DNA of 64,000 nucleotides from Bacteroidota bacterium. GTDB lineage: Bacteria; Bacteroidota; Bacteroidia; Cytophagales; Cyclobacteriaceae. Shown piece after piece: positions 9,072 to 16,713 of the stretch. The stretch lies in NCBI GenBank assembly GCA_018267135.1, contig JAFDZA010000014.1, positions 310,001 through 374,000 of the forward strand, given 5' to 3'. Below the pieces are notes generated by a model. That model was not told where the DNA came from and did no database searches. It saw nothing but the letters and a program-made list of their open reading frames with translations. A program made the translations under genes and the position numbers. Position 1 is the first letter of the stretch, and each line of letters starts with the position of its first letter.

Positions 9072-9731
9072 TTATTTTGAGTGGGTCCACCCACTCTCGC
9101 CCAGCAATGGAACAAACGCAAACTGATTAAACTCCTCTTTCAGAATTTCTCCTCTTTTTTTAGTGAGTTTAATCATTCTTTGTGTTTCGCGGTTGCCCAC
9201 CGGAATAATCATCATTCCATTTTCATTTAACTGATCGAGCAAAGCCTGAGGTACGATTGGAGCCCCGGCCGTAACAATGATTTTATCAAATGGCGCTTTG
9301 GCCGGAATACCTTTAGAGCCATCGCCATAAAAAAAATAAGGGCGATAGCCAAGCTGGGGTAAAAAATCTCTTACGGTTTCATAAAGTTTCCGGTTAAATT
9401 CAATGGTATAGACGAGAGCGCCCATTTCGAGCAAAATAGCTGCTTGGTAACCTGATCCGGTACCAACTTCTAATACTTTATCTCCGGGTTTAATGGAAAG
9501 TTTCTCACTTTGGAAGGCTACCGTATAAGGTTGAGAAATCGTTTGCCCTTCGCCTATGGGAAAGGCTTTGTCTTCATAGGCATGATTTAGCAGGGCATCT
9601 TCAAAAAACAGATGACGGGGCACTTTTCCGATGGCTGACAAAACGGCCTCATCAGAGATGCCTTTTAGTCGCAGTTTTTTAACTAATTTATTCCTTAGCC
9701 CTCTTTGTTTATAATTCTCTTCCGTCATCAA
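9072..9731 (-). CDS. pcm: Protein-L-isoaspartate O-methyltransferase
   Basis: 219 residues. Typical start (MTEENYKQRGLRNKLV), VPRHLF near residue 38, the catalytic-loop segment IGEGQTISQPYTVA near 58, and the SAM site VLEVGTGSGYQAAIL near 85 are all present. The enzyme methylates isoaspartyl residues in damaged proteins to start their repair. Two ATGs (9731 and 9728) lie in tandem; either may be used. It ends 3 bp from the convergent DsbA-like gene. Confidence 0.95.
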   Translation of the reverse strand: MMTEENYKQRGLRNKLVKKLRLKGISDEAVLSAIGKVPRHLFFEDALLNHAYEDKAFPIGEGQTISQPYTVAFQSEKLSIKPGDKVLEVGTGSGYQAAILLEMGALVYTIEFNRKLYETVRDFLPQLGYRPYFFYGDGSKGIPAKAPFDKIIVTAGAPIVPQALLDQLNENGMMIIPVGNRETQRMIKLTKKRGEILKEEFNQFAFVPLLGESGWTHSK

Positions 9732-9884
9732 AAAGACCTATTTTGGGTTGAAATGGCACTTTTTTATCAAAAAAATAAAGTTTTTTACTTTTCTTAGGAA
9801 AATTGAAAGCGATCCCGCTATTTTGAAATCCCAACACAGATAAAACCTATTTGCCATAGCGTTTAAAACTGTGTAACCTGATCC

Positions 9885-9918
9885 AACAGTAGTAGTGGCA
9901 ACACCACTTTCTACTGTT
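9885..9918. other. Stable imperfect hairpin between tkt C-half and pcm
   Basis: An inverted repeat of AACAGTAG (9885-9892) with CTACTGTT (9911-9918), continued inside by AGTGG/CCACT around a 5-base loop. It lies just after the transketolase C-half (minus strand) and 150 bp before pcm. No T-run follows on either strand, so it is not a standard intrinsic terminator; it may protect a 3' end or bind a protein. The rest of 9732-9943 shows nothing recognisable. Confidence 0.4.
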
Positions 9919-9943
9919 TGGGCAGGTAAAACAGAGAGGCCGG

Positions 9944-10903
9944 TTAGGTCTTTTTTCGTTTTAAAACCTTTTGTACAGCCTCTATAATATTGTCGGATCC
10001 TAACCCATATTTTTTCATTAATTGAGCCGGAGTTCCGCTTTCTCCAAACGTATCATTCACGCCCACCATTTCTATCGGTGCCGGGTAAAATCTTGCTAAT
10101 GTCTGCGCTATGCTATCGCCTAACCCTCCATTTATCTGGTGTTCTTCGCAGGTAACAACACATTTTGTTTTTTGCACAGATTCCAAAACAGATTCTACAT
10201 CGAGTGGCTTAATGGTATGAAGATTTATTACCTCCACACTAATACCTTGGGCAGCTAATTTTTCTTCCGCTTCAATGGCATTCCATACTAAGTGGCCGCA
10301 GGCAAAAACAGATACATCCTTTCCCTCAATCATTTTATCTGCTTTACCAATGACGAAAGGCCGATCGGCTGCAGTAAAAACAGGCCAGCTTGGGCGCCCG
10401 AAACGAAGATAGGCAGGCCCCATGTGTTTGCCCAGGGCCATCGTGGCTGCTTTAGTTTGGTTATAATCGCAGGGCACAATTACAGTCATACCCGGAAGCA
10501 TCTTCATCATGCCTATATCTTCTAATATTTGGTGTGTGGCTCCGTCTTCGCCTAAGGTAACGCCCGCATGAGAAGCACATATCTTTACATTTTTTCCCGA
10601 GTAGGCTATGGACTGACGGATTTGGTCATACACTCTTCCGGTAGAGAAATTAGCAAATGTTCCGGTAAAAGAAATTTTGCCCCCGATGGTCATCCCGGCA
10701 GCAAGCCCCATCATGTTAGCTTCGGCAATGCCGGTTTGGAAGAAGCGATCAGGAAAATCTTTTTTAAAAGCATCCATCTTGAGTGAGCCGGTAAGGTCTG
10801 CGCAAAGCGCCACTACCTGATTATTTTGTTTGCCTAACTCGTGCAGCCCGGCTCCAAAACCTGAGCGCGTATCTTTTTTTTCGGTGAAAGTATATTTAGC
10901 CAT
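9944..10903 (-). CDS. Transketolase, C-terminal subunit
   Basis: 319 residues covering the pyrimidine-binding and C-terminal transketolase domains: FFQTGIAEANMMGLAAGM near residue 53 (with the catalytic Glu of the pyrimidine domain), HAGVTLGEDGATHQ near 112, and a swivel domain ending KVLKRKKT. It needs the N-terminal half encoded by the next gene upstream (11105-11956). Together they move two-carbon ketol units between sugar phosphates in the pentose phosphate pathway. Splitting into ~280 and ~320 residue chains is common outside Proteobacteria. Confidence 0.92.
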   Translation of the reverse strand: MAKYTFTEKKDTRSGFGAGLHELGKQNNQVVALCADLTGSLKMDAFKKDFPDRFFQTGIAEANMMGLAAGMTIGGKISFTGTFANFSTGRVYDQIRQSIAYSGKNVKICASHAGVTLGEDGATHQILEDIGMMKMLPGMTVIVPCDYNQTKAATMALGKHMGPAYLRFGRPSWPVFTAADRPFVIGKADKMIEGKDVSVFACGHLVWNAIEAEEKLAAQGISVEVINLHTIKPLDVESVLESVQKTKCVVTCEEHQINGGLGDSIAQTLARFYPAPIEMVGVNDTFGESGTPAQLMKKYGLGSDNIIEAVQKVLKRKKT

Positions 10904-11002
10904 GATGACTTGTTAATGACTTGTTAAAAATGAAAATTTTATAAATGTAAACCCAACCATACTTACAACAACACGTACATCTCCTTATACTATCGGATAT
11001 CC

Positions 11003-11089
11003 ATGGAGCGTACTAAAACTTTTGACCGCAAACTTCTGCTCTGGATTATCATTACCATATTGCTCGCAGTTATTCCCTGGTTTTTGTAA
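11003..11089 (+). CDS. Candidate 28-residue membrane microprotein
   Basis: A short ORF, ATG at 11003 to TAA at 11087-11089, on the strand opposite to both transketolase halves and filling much of the 201-bp gap between them. It encodes a basic N-terminus (MERTKTFDRK) followed by one hydrophobic helix (LLLWIIITILLAVIPWFL) that runs to the end. This is the shape of a single-span membrane microprotein. No clear ribosome-binding site or promoter is seen; expression is unproven. Confidence 0.4.
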   Translation: MERTKTFDRKLLLWIIITILLAVIPWFL

Positions 11090-11104
11090 TTGTAACAGAA
11101 AATA

Positions 11105-11956
11105 TCAGTAATCACCCAGCGTTTCTTCTAATTGGGCTAACGCTTTCTTCAGTTCTTCATCATTAGGTGCTACCCCGTGCCATTTGTGCGACCCCATCAT
11201 ATAATCTACTCCGAAACCCATTTCTGTTTTCATCAGATTCATAACCGGCTTTCCCTGGCCGGTTAGGGACTTGGCTTTATCAAGCCCGGCTACTACTTCT
11301 TCTATCCGGTTTCCATTAAATTCTGTTACCGTCCACCCAAAGGCTTCCCACTTGGCTTTCAGATTCATTAGCGACAAAACCTTATCTACCGGGCCATCTA
11401 TTTGTTGCCCGTTATAATCTATGGTGGCGATGAGGTTATCTACTTTGTTATGAGCCGCATACATAGCGGCTTCCCACACCTGACCTTCTTGTTGCTCGCC
11501 ATCGCCCATCAGTACATACACCAGTTGGAGGTCGTGGTTTAGTTTTTTAGTTTGTGCGGCTCCTGTGGCAACCGATAGGCCTTGCCCTAATGAGCCGGAT
11601 GCTACACGTATTCCGGGTAGGTGCTCGTGGGTGGCCGGATGCCCCTGCAAACGCGAGTTAATCTGACGAAACGTGGCTAATTCTTTTACATCAAAATAGC
11701 CTGAACGTGCCAGCGTGGCATACCAAACAGGTGAGATATGCCCATTTGAAAGGAAGAACAAATCTTCGCCTATACCCTCTGCATTGAATTTAGGATTGTG
11801 TTTGAGTGTATGAAAATAGAGAACAGAAAAAAAATCGGCACAGCCCAGCGACCCGCCCGGATGCCCACTTTGGCAGGCATGCACCATCCGCACAATATCT
11901 CTGCGCAGTTGAGTGGCTATTTTTTTTAAGTGAATGAAATCCGGTTGTGAATACAT
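11105..11956 (-). CDS. Transketolase, N-terminal subunit
   Basis: 283 residues with the thiamine-diphosphate-binding half of transketolase: SGHPGGSLGCADFFSVLYF near residue 30 and GDGEQQEGQVWEAAMYA near 150, followed by DYNGQQIDG. It precedes the C-half gene on the same strand with a 201-bp gap, which is unusually wide for subunits made together and holds the 28-codon ORF on the other strand. The two proteins should form one active enzyme of the non-oxidative pentose phosphate pathway. Confidence 0.92.
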   Translation of the reverse strand: MYSQPDFIHLKKIATQLRRDIVRMVHACQSGHPGGSLGCADFFSVLYFHTLKHNPKFNAEGIGEDLFFLSNGHISPVWYATLARSGYFDVKELATFRQINSRLQGHPATHEHLPGIRVASGSLGQGLSVATGAAQTKKLNHDLQLVYVLMGDGEQQEGQVWEAAMYAAHNKVDNLIATIDYNGQQIDGPVDKVLSLMNLKAKWEAFGWTVTEFNGNRIEEVVAGLDKAKSLTGQGKPVMNLMKTEMGFGVDYMMGSHKWHGVAPNDEELKKALAQLEETLGDY

Positions 11957-12002
11957 TTTTAAAAATTTGTGCGAAGATATAAGATGATAACTAAACCTGC
12001 AC

Positions 12003-12551
12003 TCACTTCCTTTTTACTTTTTTTGCAAGTTTTTTGATCACCTTTTTTATTGGTTTCTTACCCCCTTTTGAGGTAGGCATTTTTTTAAGATTTAGGGTAG
12101 TATCTCCCAGAATTTGAGCTGTATGATCTTTGGTATTTACTTTTTCAATAACATCAGTAATCACTCCGGCCTCATTAATTATGTATGTAATGCGGGCCGT
12201 ACCCATATACTTACGTCCATACATAGATTTTTCTACCCAGGTGCCGTATTGAGCATGCACGGTTCTGTCAGTATCGGCTAATAAACGGAATGGCAAGTTT
12301 TCTTTTTCAATAAAGGTACGGTGTCTCTTCTCGCTGTCGGTACTGATGCCCAGCACTTCATAACCTTGTTTTTGTAAAACCTTATAGTTGTCGCGCAAGT
12401 TGCAGGCTTCTGCTGTGCAGCCGGGCGTCATGTCTTTTGGATAAAAGTAGAGAACGATTTTCTTTCCTCTAAAATCGGAAAGTTGTAAGCGGTTTCCGTT
12501 TTGATCCGTAGTAGAGAAGTTAGGGGCGGTCGTTCCTACAGGTAAAGCCAT
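12003..12551 (-). CDS. bcp: Thioredoxin-dependent thiol peroxidase (BCP-type peroxiredoxin)
   Basis: 182 residues. The peroxidatic cysteine sits in DMTPGCTAEACNLRDN near residue 45, with a second cysteine five residues on, as in atypical two-Cys BCP enzymes. It reduces hydrogen peroxide and alkyl hydroperoxides with electrons from thioredoxin. The usual ~150-residue fold ends near TLNLKK; after it comes an extra ~25-residue tail with about 12 lysines (GGKKPIKKVIKKLAKKVKRK), which is unlike standard BCP. The tail might bind nucleic acid or membrane, which is inference. Confidence 0.93.
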   Translation of the reverse strand: MALPVGTTAPNFSTTDQNGNRLQLSDFRGKKIVLYFYPKDMTPGCTAEACNLRDNYKVLQKQGYEVLGISTDSEKRHRTFIEKENLPFRLLADTDRTVHAQYGTWVEKSMYGRKYMGTARITYIINEAGVITDVIEKVNTKDHTAQILGDTTLNLKKMPTSKGGKKPIKKVIKKLAKKVKRK

Positions 12552-12597
12552 AGCTGGTTAAAATTTGTCTGATGGATGAAGTTATGAAAGTAATGAC

Positions 12598-14526
12598 TTA
12601 TAGAATTTTTTGTCTGTATATTTTTTCGTTACCAACTCGGTCGGTTACTCTCAACTCAAAATCCCCTTGCAGAGGTTTAGAATTATCTAACTGTTCTGAT
12701 TGTAAAATTCCTGTTTTGTAATCGTATTTCATTAACAGCCATTCGCCATTAATACTGGCCCGGTAGGAATCTACACCTGAAAGATTATCGGAAACCCTAA
12801 ACCGGGCAGAGTGGGGCATGCAATGGATACGGTAAATGGCGGGGGCTACCGAATCGGCCAGTAAAACAAAATCACCCAACTCTTTCGTTTTAAACTGAAT
12901 ACTTCCATTGTTCCACTGGCCGCCCAGGTATTCGTAGTACCGCCCATTGTTACGATAAACTGACGTCTGCTGCGTAATTTTTTCGTTGGCAGGCTTCAAT
13001 AGAATAGTGATTTCTTTTCTCAGCGGGTTGAGTGTATTTCCCAGCGTAAAGACGGAGCGTCCGTTGTTGATTTTTTTATGCTGTTCCAGATATAACGTGT
13101 CGTAAAGCGACTCAGGTGAAAAATAGACGATGGCCCAATCACTGTAATAAGTGTATTCAATACCCGAGGGGATGGCATCTTGTACATTAAAACGTATCAT
13201 ACCACGGCATGTCTGGGCTGAATCAGGGATAGATTGACGGAGATTGAAAAGATAGACCCCTTTTTCAGTATGGGCATAGGTAGGTTCTACTTGCTGTGCA
13301 TTTCCTTTTTCATAAAATGTAATGGCACGTTGGCCACAGGGAACGGTTAGCTTAAGTATGTTTTCGTTAGTGATGTGGGTGGCAACCAATGGGCCGGATA
13401 AAGGAACTTCATTTTTTATATTCTGTTGTACCGGCTGAAGCGTGATGTGTAATTGGCTGGTGTTCCCGGCATTATCTGTAAGCCTTATTTCTACTTGCTT
13501 TGGTTGGTCTGACATATAGATGAATCCGTTACCGGTAGATTCATTATAAAAAGACAGTTGGTTCCCATCATCGCGGTAAAGTTTGTTGAACTGAATGCCA
13601 CGAGTTTTTAGTATTTCATAATCAACAATAGATGCTATTTGCCGATTGAGTAAAAAATTTATTTTGTTAATCTTCTGGGCAAATACCGGTTGATTGTCTA
13701 CTCGGACTTCAATGTTATTTATGCCGCAGCGGAAACGGGAAAAATCTACCCGATCGTAGGCCAGTATTTCAATCCCTATTTTTCCGGCAGCCGATATGGG
13801 CTGAGTGAGATAGTAGTCGTGACCATTTTTAACAGGTGCATATTCTTTTCGCCCAAACTGATAATCAATACGCGATTGCCCATTCATTGCACGCAAGGCT
13901 ATTTTTTGTATGATCGGAGCCAGCACATCGTTGATTTCAGAAAACCGGAAGTCGAGCGGATTTAACACCTCATTGGAGATATTGCGAATTTCAAAATGCA
14001 GGTGTGGCCCGGCCGAGCCCCCGGTGTTTCCTGAAAATGCAATAGTATCTCCGCGCTCAACCGGAAACTGATTGGGGCTAAGTTCCAGGTTTACATCGAA
14101 CGACTTGCTTTCGTATTGTTTGTATAATATATGTCGGGCTATCTTTTTATTGAAGCGATCGAGGTGTGCATATACCGATTCGTTGCCATCGGGATGTTTA
14201 ACAAAGAGGGCATGGCCATACCCGTAGGCCCCCACAATAACCCGGCTTATATATCCTTTTTGTGTAGCCCTGACGGGCAAACTCATATTATTAGTGCGGA
14301 TGTCAATGCCGGTATGGAGGTGGGTGTAGCGCAATTCGCCCATGGTTCCGGTAAGTGCATTTTGCATACCGGGGTTAATGGGGAAAAGGTACGGCTCATT
14401 TTCAATTCGTTTTGCCGGCAGGGTTTTATCGGGGCTAAACTGGCCGAAGGCCACAGAAGCACATAGAAACCCGATAAAGAATGGAAGGTTACTTAACTTC
14501 AAACTCCAACAATTTTTCATTTTCAA
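12598..14526 (-). CDS. Secreted M23 (LytM) family metallopeptidase
   Basis: 642 residues with signal peptide (residues ~1-29, SVAFGQ). The LytM domain is N-terminal: HLHTGIDIR near residue 70 (HxxxD zinc ligands) and GSAGPHLHFEIR near 170 (HxH). The ~450 residues behind it are beta-rich and contain no motif I recognise; they may be Ig-like. Such enzymes cut peptidoglycan cross-links or act as regulators of division or secretion. Its first 38 bp overlap the end of the FAH-family gene on the same strand, so the two are likely co-expressed. Bcp follows 46 bp later. Confidence 0.9.
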   Translation of the reverse strand: MKMKNCWSLKLSNLPFFIGFLCASVAFGQFSPDKTLPAKRIENEPYLFPINPGMQNALTGTMGELRYTHLHTGIDIRTNNMSLPVRATQKGYISRVIVGAYGYGHALFVKHPDGNESVYAHLDRFNKKIARHILYKQYESKSFDVNLELSPNQFPVERGDTIAFSGNTGGSAGPHLHFEIRNISNEVLNPLDFRFSEINDVLAPIIQKIALRAMNGQSRIDYQFGRKEYAPVKNGHDYYLTQPISAAGKIGIEILAYDRVDFSRFRCGINNIEVRVDNQPVFAQKINKINFLLNRQIASIVDYEILKTRGIQFNKLYRDDGNQLSFYNESTGNGFIYMSDQPKQVEIRLTDNAGNTSQLHITLQPVQQNIKNEVPLSGPLVATHITNENILKLTVPCGQRAITFYEKGNAQQVEPTYAHTEKGVYLFNLRQSIPDSAQTCRGMIRFNVQDAIPSGIEYTYYSDWAIVYFSPESLYDTLYLEQHKKINNGRSVFTLGNTLNPLRKEITILLKPANEKITQQTSVYRNNGRYYEYLGGQWNNGSIQFKTKELGDFVLLADSVAPAIYRIHCMPHSARFRVSDNLSGVDSYRASINGEWLLMKYDYKTGILQSEQLDNSKPLQGDFELRVTDRVGNEKIYRQKIL

Positions 14527-15103
14527 GATAGCCCGTCAGTTTATTGCCAACTTTTACAGCACCTACACCTTTAGGCGTACCGGTAAAAATTAAATCGCCT
14601 GTGCGCAGGGTAAAAAATTTAGATAAATAAGAAATGATGTAGTGGAAGTTAAATAACATCAGGCTGGTGTTGCCCTGTTGTTTTACTTCGCCATCTATTT
14701 CCAATTTAAAGTTGATGTCGTTCAGATTTTTAAAAGAAGAAACCGGAATGAATTTATCGGATAGGGGAGCGGAACTGTTAAATCCTTTGGCGATATCCCA
14801 TGGCAACCCTTTTTCTTTTGCTTTTTGTTGAAGATCGCGCGCTGTAAAGTCAATTCCCAAACCGATAGAATCAAAATAGTTGCCGGCAAATTTTTCATCA
14901 ATGTTTTTTCCCTCTTTACTTATTTTCAGTACCAGCTCTATTTCATGATGGATGTCTTTTGAGAAATCGGGAAAATAAAAAGGCGATCCGTTTTTAAGTA
15001 TGGCTGTATCCGGTTTGGTAAAGATCACCGGCTCGTCAGGTCTTTCATTATTCAGTTCCTTAATGTGCTCGGCATAATTCCGGCCGATGGCAAATATTCG
15101 CAT
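14489..15103 (-). CDS. Fumarylacetoacetate hydrolase family protein
   Basis: 204 residues of the short FAH/HpcE-type fold. Metal-binding acidic residues are seen in DIHHEIELVLKI near residue 50 and in GLGIDFTARDLQ near 84; KGFNSSAPLS and FTGTPKGVG are also family hallmarks. Members hydrolyse acylpyruvates or decarboxylate oxaloacetate-like acids. Substrate cannot be inferred from the neighbours, which are unrelated. The 3' end overlaps the M23 gene by 38 bp in a different frame. Confidence 0.88.
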   Translation of the reverse strand: MRIFAIGRNYAEHIKELNNERPDEPVIFTKPDTAILKNGSPFYFPDFSKDIHHEIELVLKISKEGKNIDEKFAGNYFDSIGLGIDFTARDLQQKAKEKGLPWDIAKGFNSSAPLSDKFIPVSSFKNLNDINFKLEIDGEVKQQGNTSLMLFNFHYIISYLSKFFTLRTGDLIFTGTPKGVGAVKVGNKLTGYLENEKLLEFEVK

Positions 15104-15204
15104 AGATAAATATTTGATGTAAAGGTAGCTACAATTTGGCAGATTAAGTCATTACAGGCTTGTAACTTCAGTCATTAAACATGTAACTTGCCATCAAAAA
15201 AAAT

Positions 15205-15999
15205 ATGCCTTTTCGTTTTTTATCTCTGATTCTTTTATGCTTTGTTCAATCTTGTTCTACGGTTCCTGTTACAGGGCGTAAGCAGTTAGATTTGGTATCC
15301 AGTTCGGAAATTAACACCATGTCGGCTGGTCAGTATCAGGATGTAATTAGAAAAGGACCGCTCTCTACCAATGTAGAACAAACTGAAATGATTAAACGAG
15401 TAGGTAAACGCATACAAGGTGCGGTAGAGCAGTATATGGCCAGCAAAGGATGGAGCGACCAATTGGCCGGCTTTAATTGGGAGTTTAATTTAATTCAAGA
15501 CGACAAAACTGTAAATGCCTGGTGTATGCCCGGTGGTAAAGTAGCATTCTATACAGCCATCCTTCCGATATGTAAAGATGAAAACGGAGTAGCTGTGGTG
15601 ATGGGGCATGAAGTAGCGCACGCCATTGCCAACCATGGGCGCGAGCGCATGAGCCAAGGGCTGATTGAGCAGTTGGGGTTAAGTACACTTAGTGCTGCGC
15701 TGGGGCAAAACCCCACCGCCACCAAACAACTTTTAATGCAAGCTGTAGGCATGGGCTCTAATTTAGGAATGTTAAAATTTTCTAGACAGCACGAGTCGGA
15801 GGCCGACCATATCGGATTAATTTTTATGGCGATTGCCGGATACGACCCCAACCATGCGCCTTCGTTTTGGAAACGCATGATTGAAATGAACACCGGGCAA
15901 AAGCCGCCCGAATTTTTGAGTACGCACCCGTCAGACGAAAACCGTGTGAAAGACCTGCAAGGGTGGATGCCCGAAGCCTTAGGATACTACAAAAAGTAA
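15205..15999 (+). CDS. M48 family metallopeptidase, lipoprotein
   Basis: 264 residues. The N-terminus (MPFRFLSLILLCFVQSC) is a lipoprotein signal with lipobox VQSC, then STVPVTGRKQL, common in the Oma1/LoiP-like M48 group. Zinc site VMGHEVAHAIANHG near residue 132 (HEVAH) and the third ligand in ESEADHIGL near 198. These periplasmic enzymes degrade misfolded outer-membrane or periplasmic proteins. The last segment STHPSDENRV is also typical. It stands alone, divergent from the FAH gene. Confidence 0.93.
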   Translation: MPFRFLSLILLCFVQSCSTVPVTGRKQLDLVSSSEINTMSAGQYQDVIRKGPLSTNVEQTEMIKRVGKRIQGAVEQYMASKGWSDQLAGFNWEFNLIQDDKTVNAWCMPGGKVAFYTAILPICKDENGVAVVMGHEVAHAIANHGRERMSQGLIEQLGLSTLSAALGQNPTATKQLLMQAVGMGSNLGMLKFSRQHESEADHIGLIFMAIAGYDPNHAPSFWKRMIEMNTGQKPPEFLSTHPSDENRVKDLQGWMPEALGYYKK

Positions 16000-16070
16000 C
16001 GCCTGCCCAGTAACCGACTGTAACATTCTATTTTTTTATTGCCTGACATTTTTGTAGGCTTACGGTATCA

Positions 16071-16565
16071 ATGAAGTTTTATAAAAAAATAGCAATTGGG
16101 GCACTGCTGTCTTTATATATACTTAGCTTGCTGTGCATTTCAACCGGTTTTTTTCTCGCTTCTCATCGCAGCTCATTTCAGAAATGGGTAAAAGCAGATG
16201 ACACCAAGACAATCATTTTAACTTTAACGGCCGAAGAATTTCGATCTGTGCAATGGGCTGAACCGAATGTTGAGTTTGAAAGAAATGGCAAAATGTATGA
16301 TGTGGCCAACATTGTATATAAGAGCAACACCGTAGAAATTTATTGCCAGAATGACCTTTTCGAGGAAATGTTTATTTCCTATTTAAAACAATTTGACACT
16401 AAGACGGGAAACAATACAATGCCGTATGTTCAATTTTATGAATCCATCGTTGTGTTTACGTGCAGCTCGGCAATCAGCTCAATTCCTGAAATGAACCGAG
16501 CAGCAGATCTCTATAGCTCTCTGCCTCCCAATCTTATTACCCCTCCTCCGCGCACTATTTTTTAA
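16071..16565 (+). CDS. Unknown single-span membrane or exported protein
   Basis: 164 residues. One hydrophobic segment at residues ~8-30 (IAIGALLSLYILSLLCIST) without a clear cleavage site, then a ~130-residue soluble part with no motif I recognise and two cysteines (near residues 96 and 130). It ends in a Pro-rich stretch (PPNLITPPPRTIF). It precedes the haem receptor by 144 bp on the same strand, so a link to iron uptake is possible but unsupported by any motif. Confidence 0.7.
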   Translation: MKFYKKIAIGALLSLYILSLLCISTGFFLASHRSSFQKWVKADDTKTIILTLTAEEFRSVQWAEPNVEFERNGKMYDVANIVYKSNTVEIYCQNDLFEEMFISYLKQFDTKTGNNTMPYVQFYESIVVFTCSSAISSIPEMNRAADLYSSLPPNLITPPPRTIF

Positions 16566-16583
16566 TTTTTTTAAGCAAGATTA

Positions 16584-16601
16584 AACACCTATCCGGGTGT
16601 T
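16584..16601 (+). terminator. Weak hairpin after the unknown membrane gene
   Basis: AACACC (16584-16589) can pair with GGTGTT (16596-16601) around a 6-base loop; a run of seven T follows only ~12 bp later (from 16614). It lies 18 bp behind the stop at 16565 and before the TonB receptor. The short stem and the distance to the T-run make it a weak terminator at best. Confidence 0.25.
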
Positions 16602-16629
16602 GAATTTGCCTGCTATTTTTTTGCAGACA

Positions 16630-16713
16630 ATGAGCAGTAACATAAGATTGCTAATTGTTTTACTATTCCTAATGAGATGTTTATCTATCTATCAAAACAA
16701 TATTGTAACATGA
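16630..16713 (+). CDS. Candidate 27-codon ORF coupled to the TonB receptor
   Basis: ATG at 16630 to TGA at 16711-16713. The TGA overlaps the ATG of the TonB-dependent receptor (ATGA), the geometry used for translational coupling. The peptide begins MSSNIRLLIVLLFLMRCLS, hydrophobic from residue 7 on, then a short polar tail. It may be an upstream coupling ORF, a leader peptide, or chance. No ribosome-binding site is evident. Confidence 0.25.
   Translation: MSSNIRLLIVLLFLMRCLSIYQNNIVT

Noticed and set aside
16677..16709. Upstream ATG for the TonB receptor
   Set aside because: Adds polar residues in front of a normal signal peptide; the ATG at 16710 fits better.
16565..16710. Cobalamin, haem or other riboswitch before the TonB receptor
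   Set aside because: Only ~145 bp with one 6-bp hairpin; none of the conserved riboswitch cores (for example the B12 box) is seen.
16000..16710. Fur box in the haem uptake region
   Set aside because: No stretch close to the GATAATGATAATCATTATC pattern was found by eye, so iron control is not claimed.
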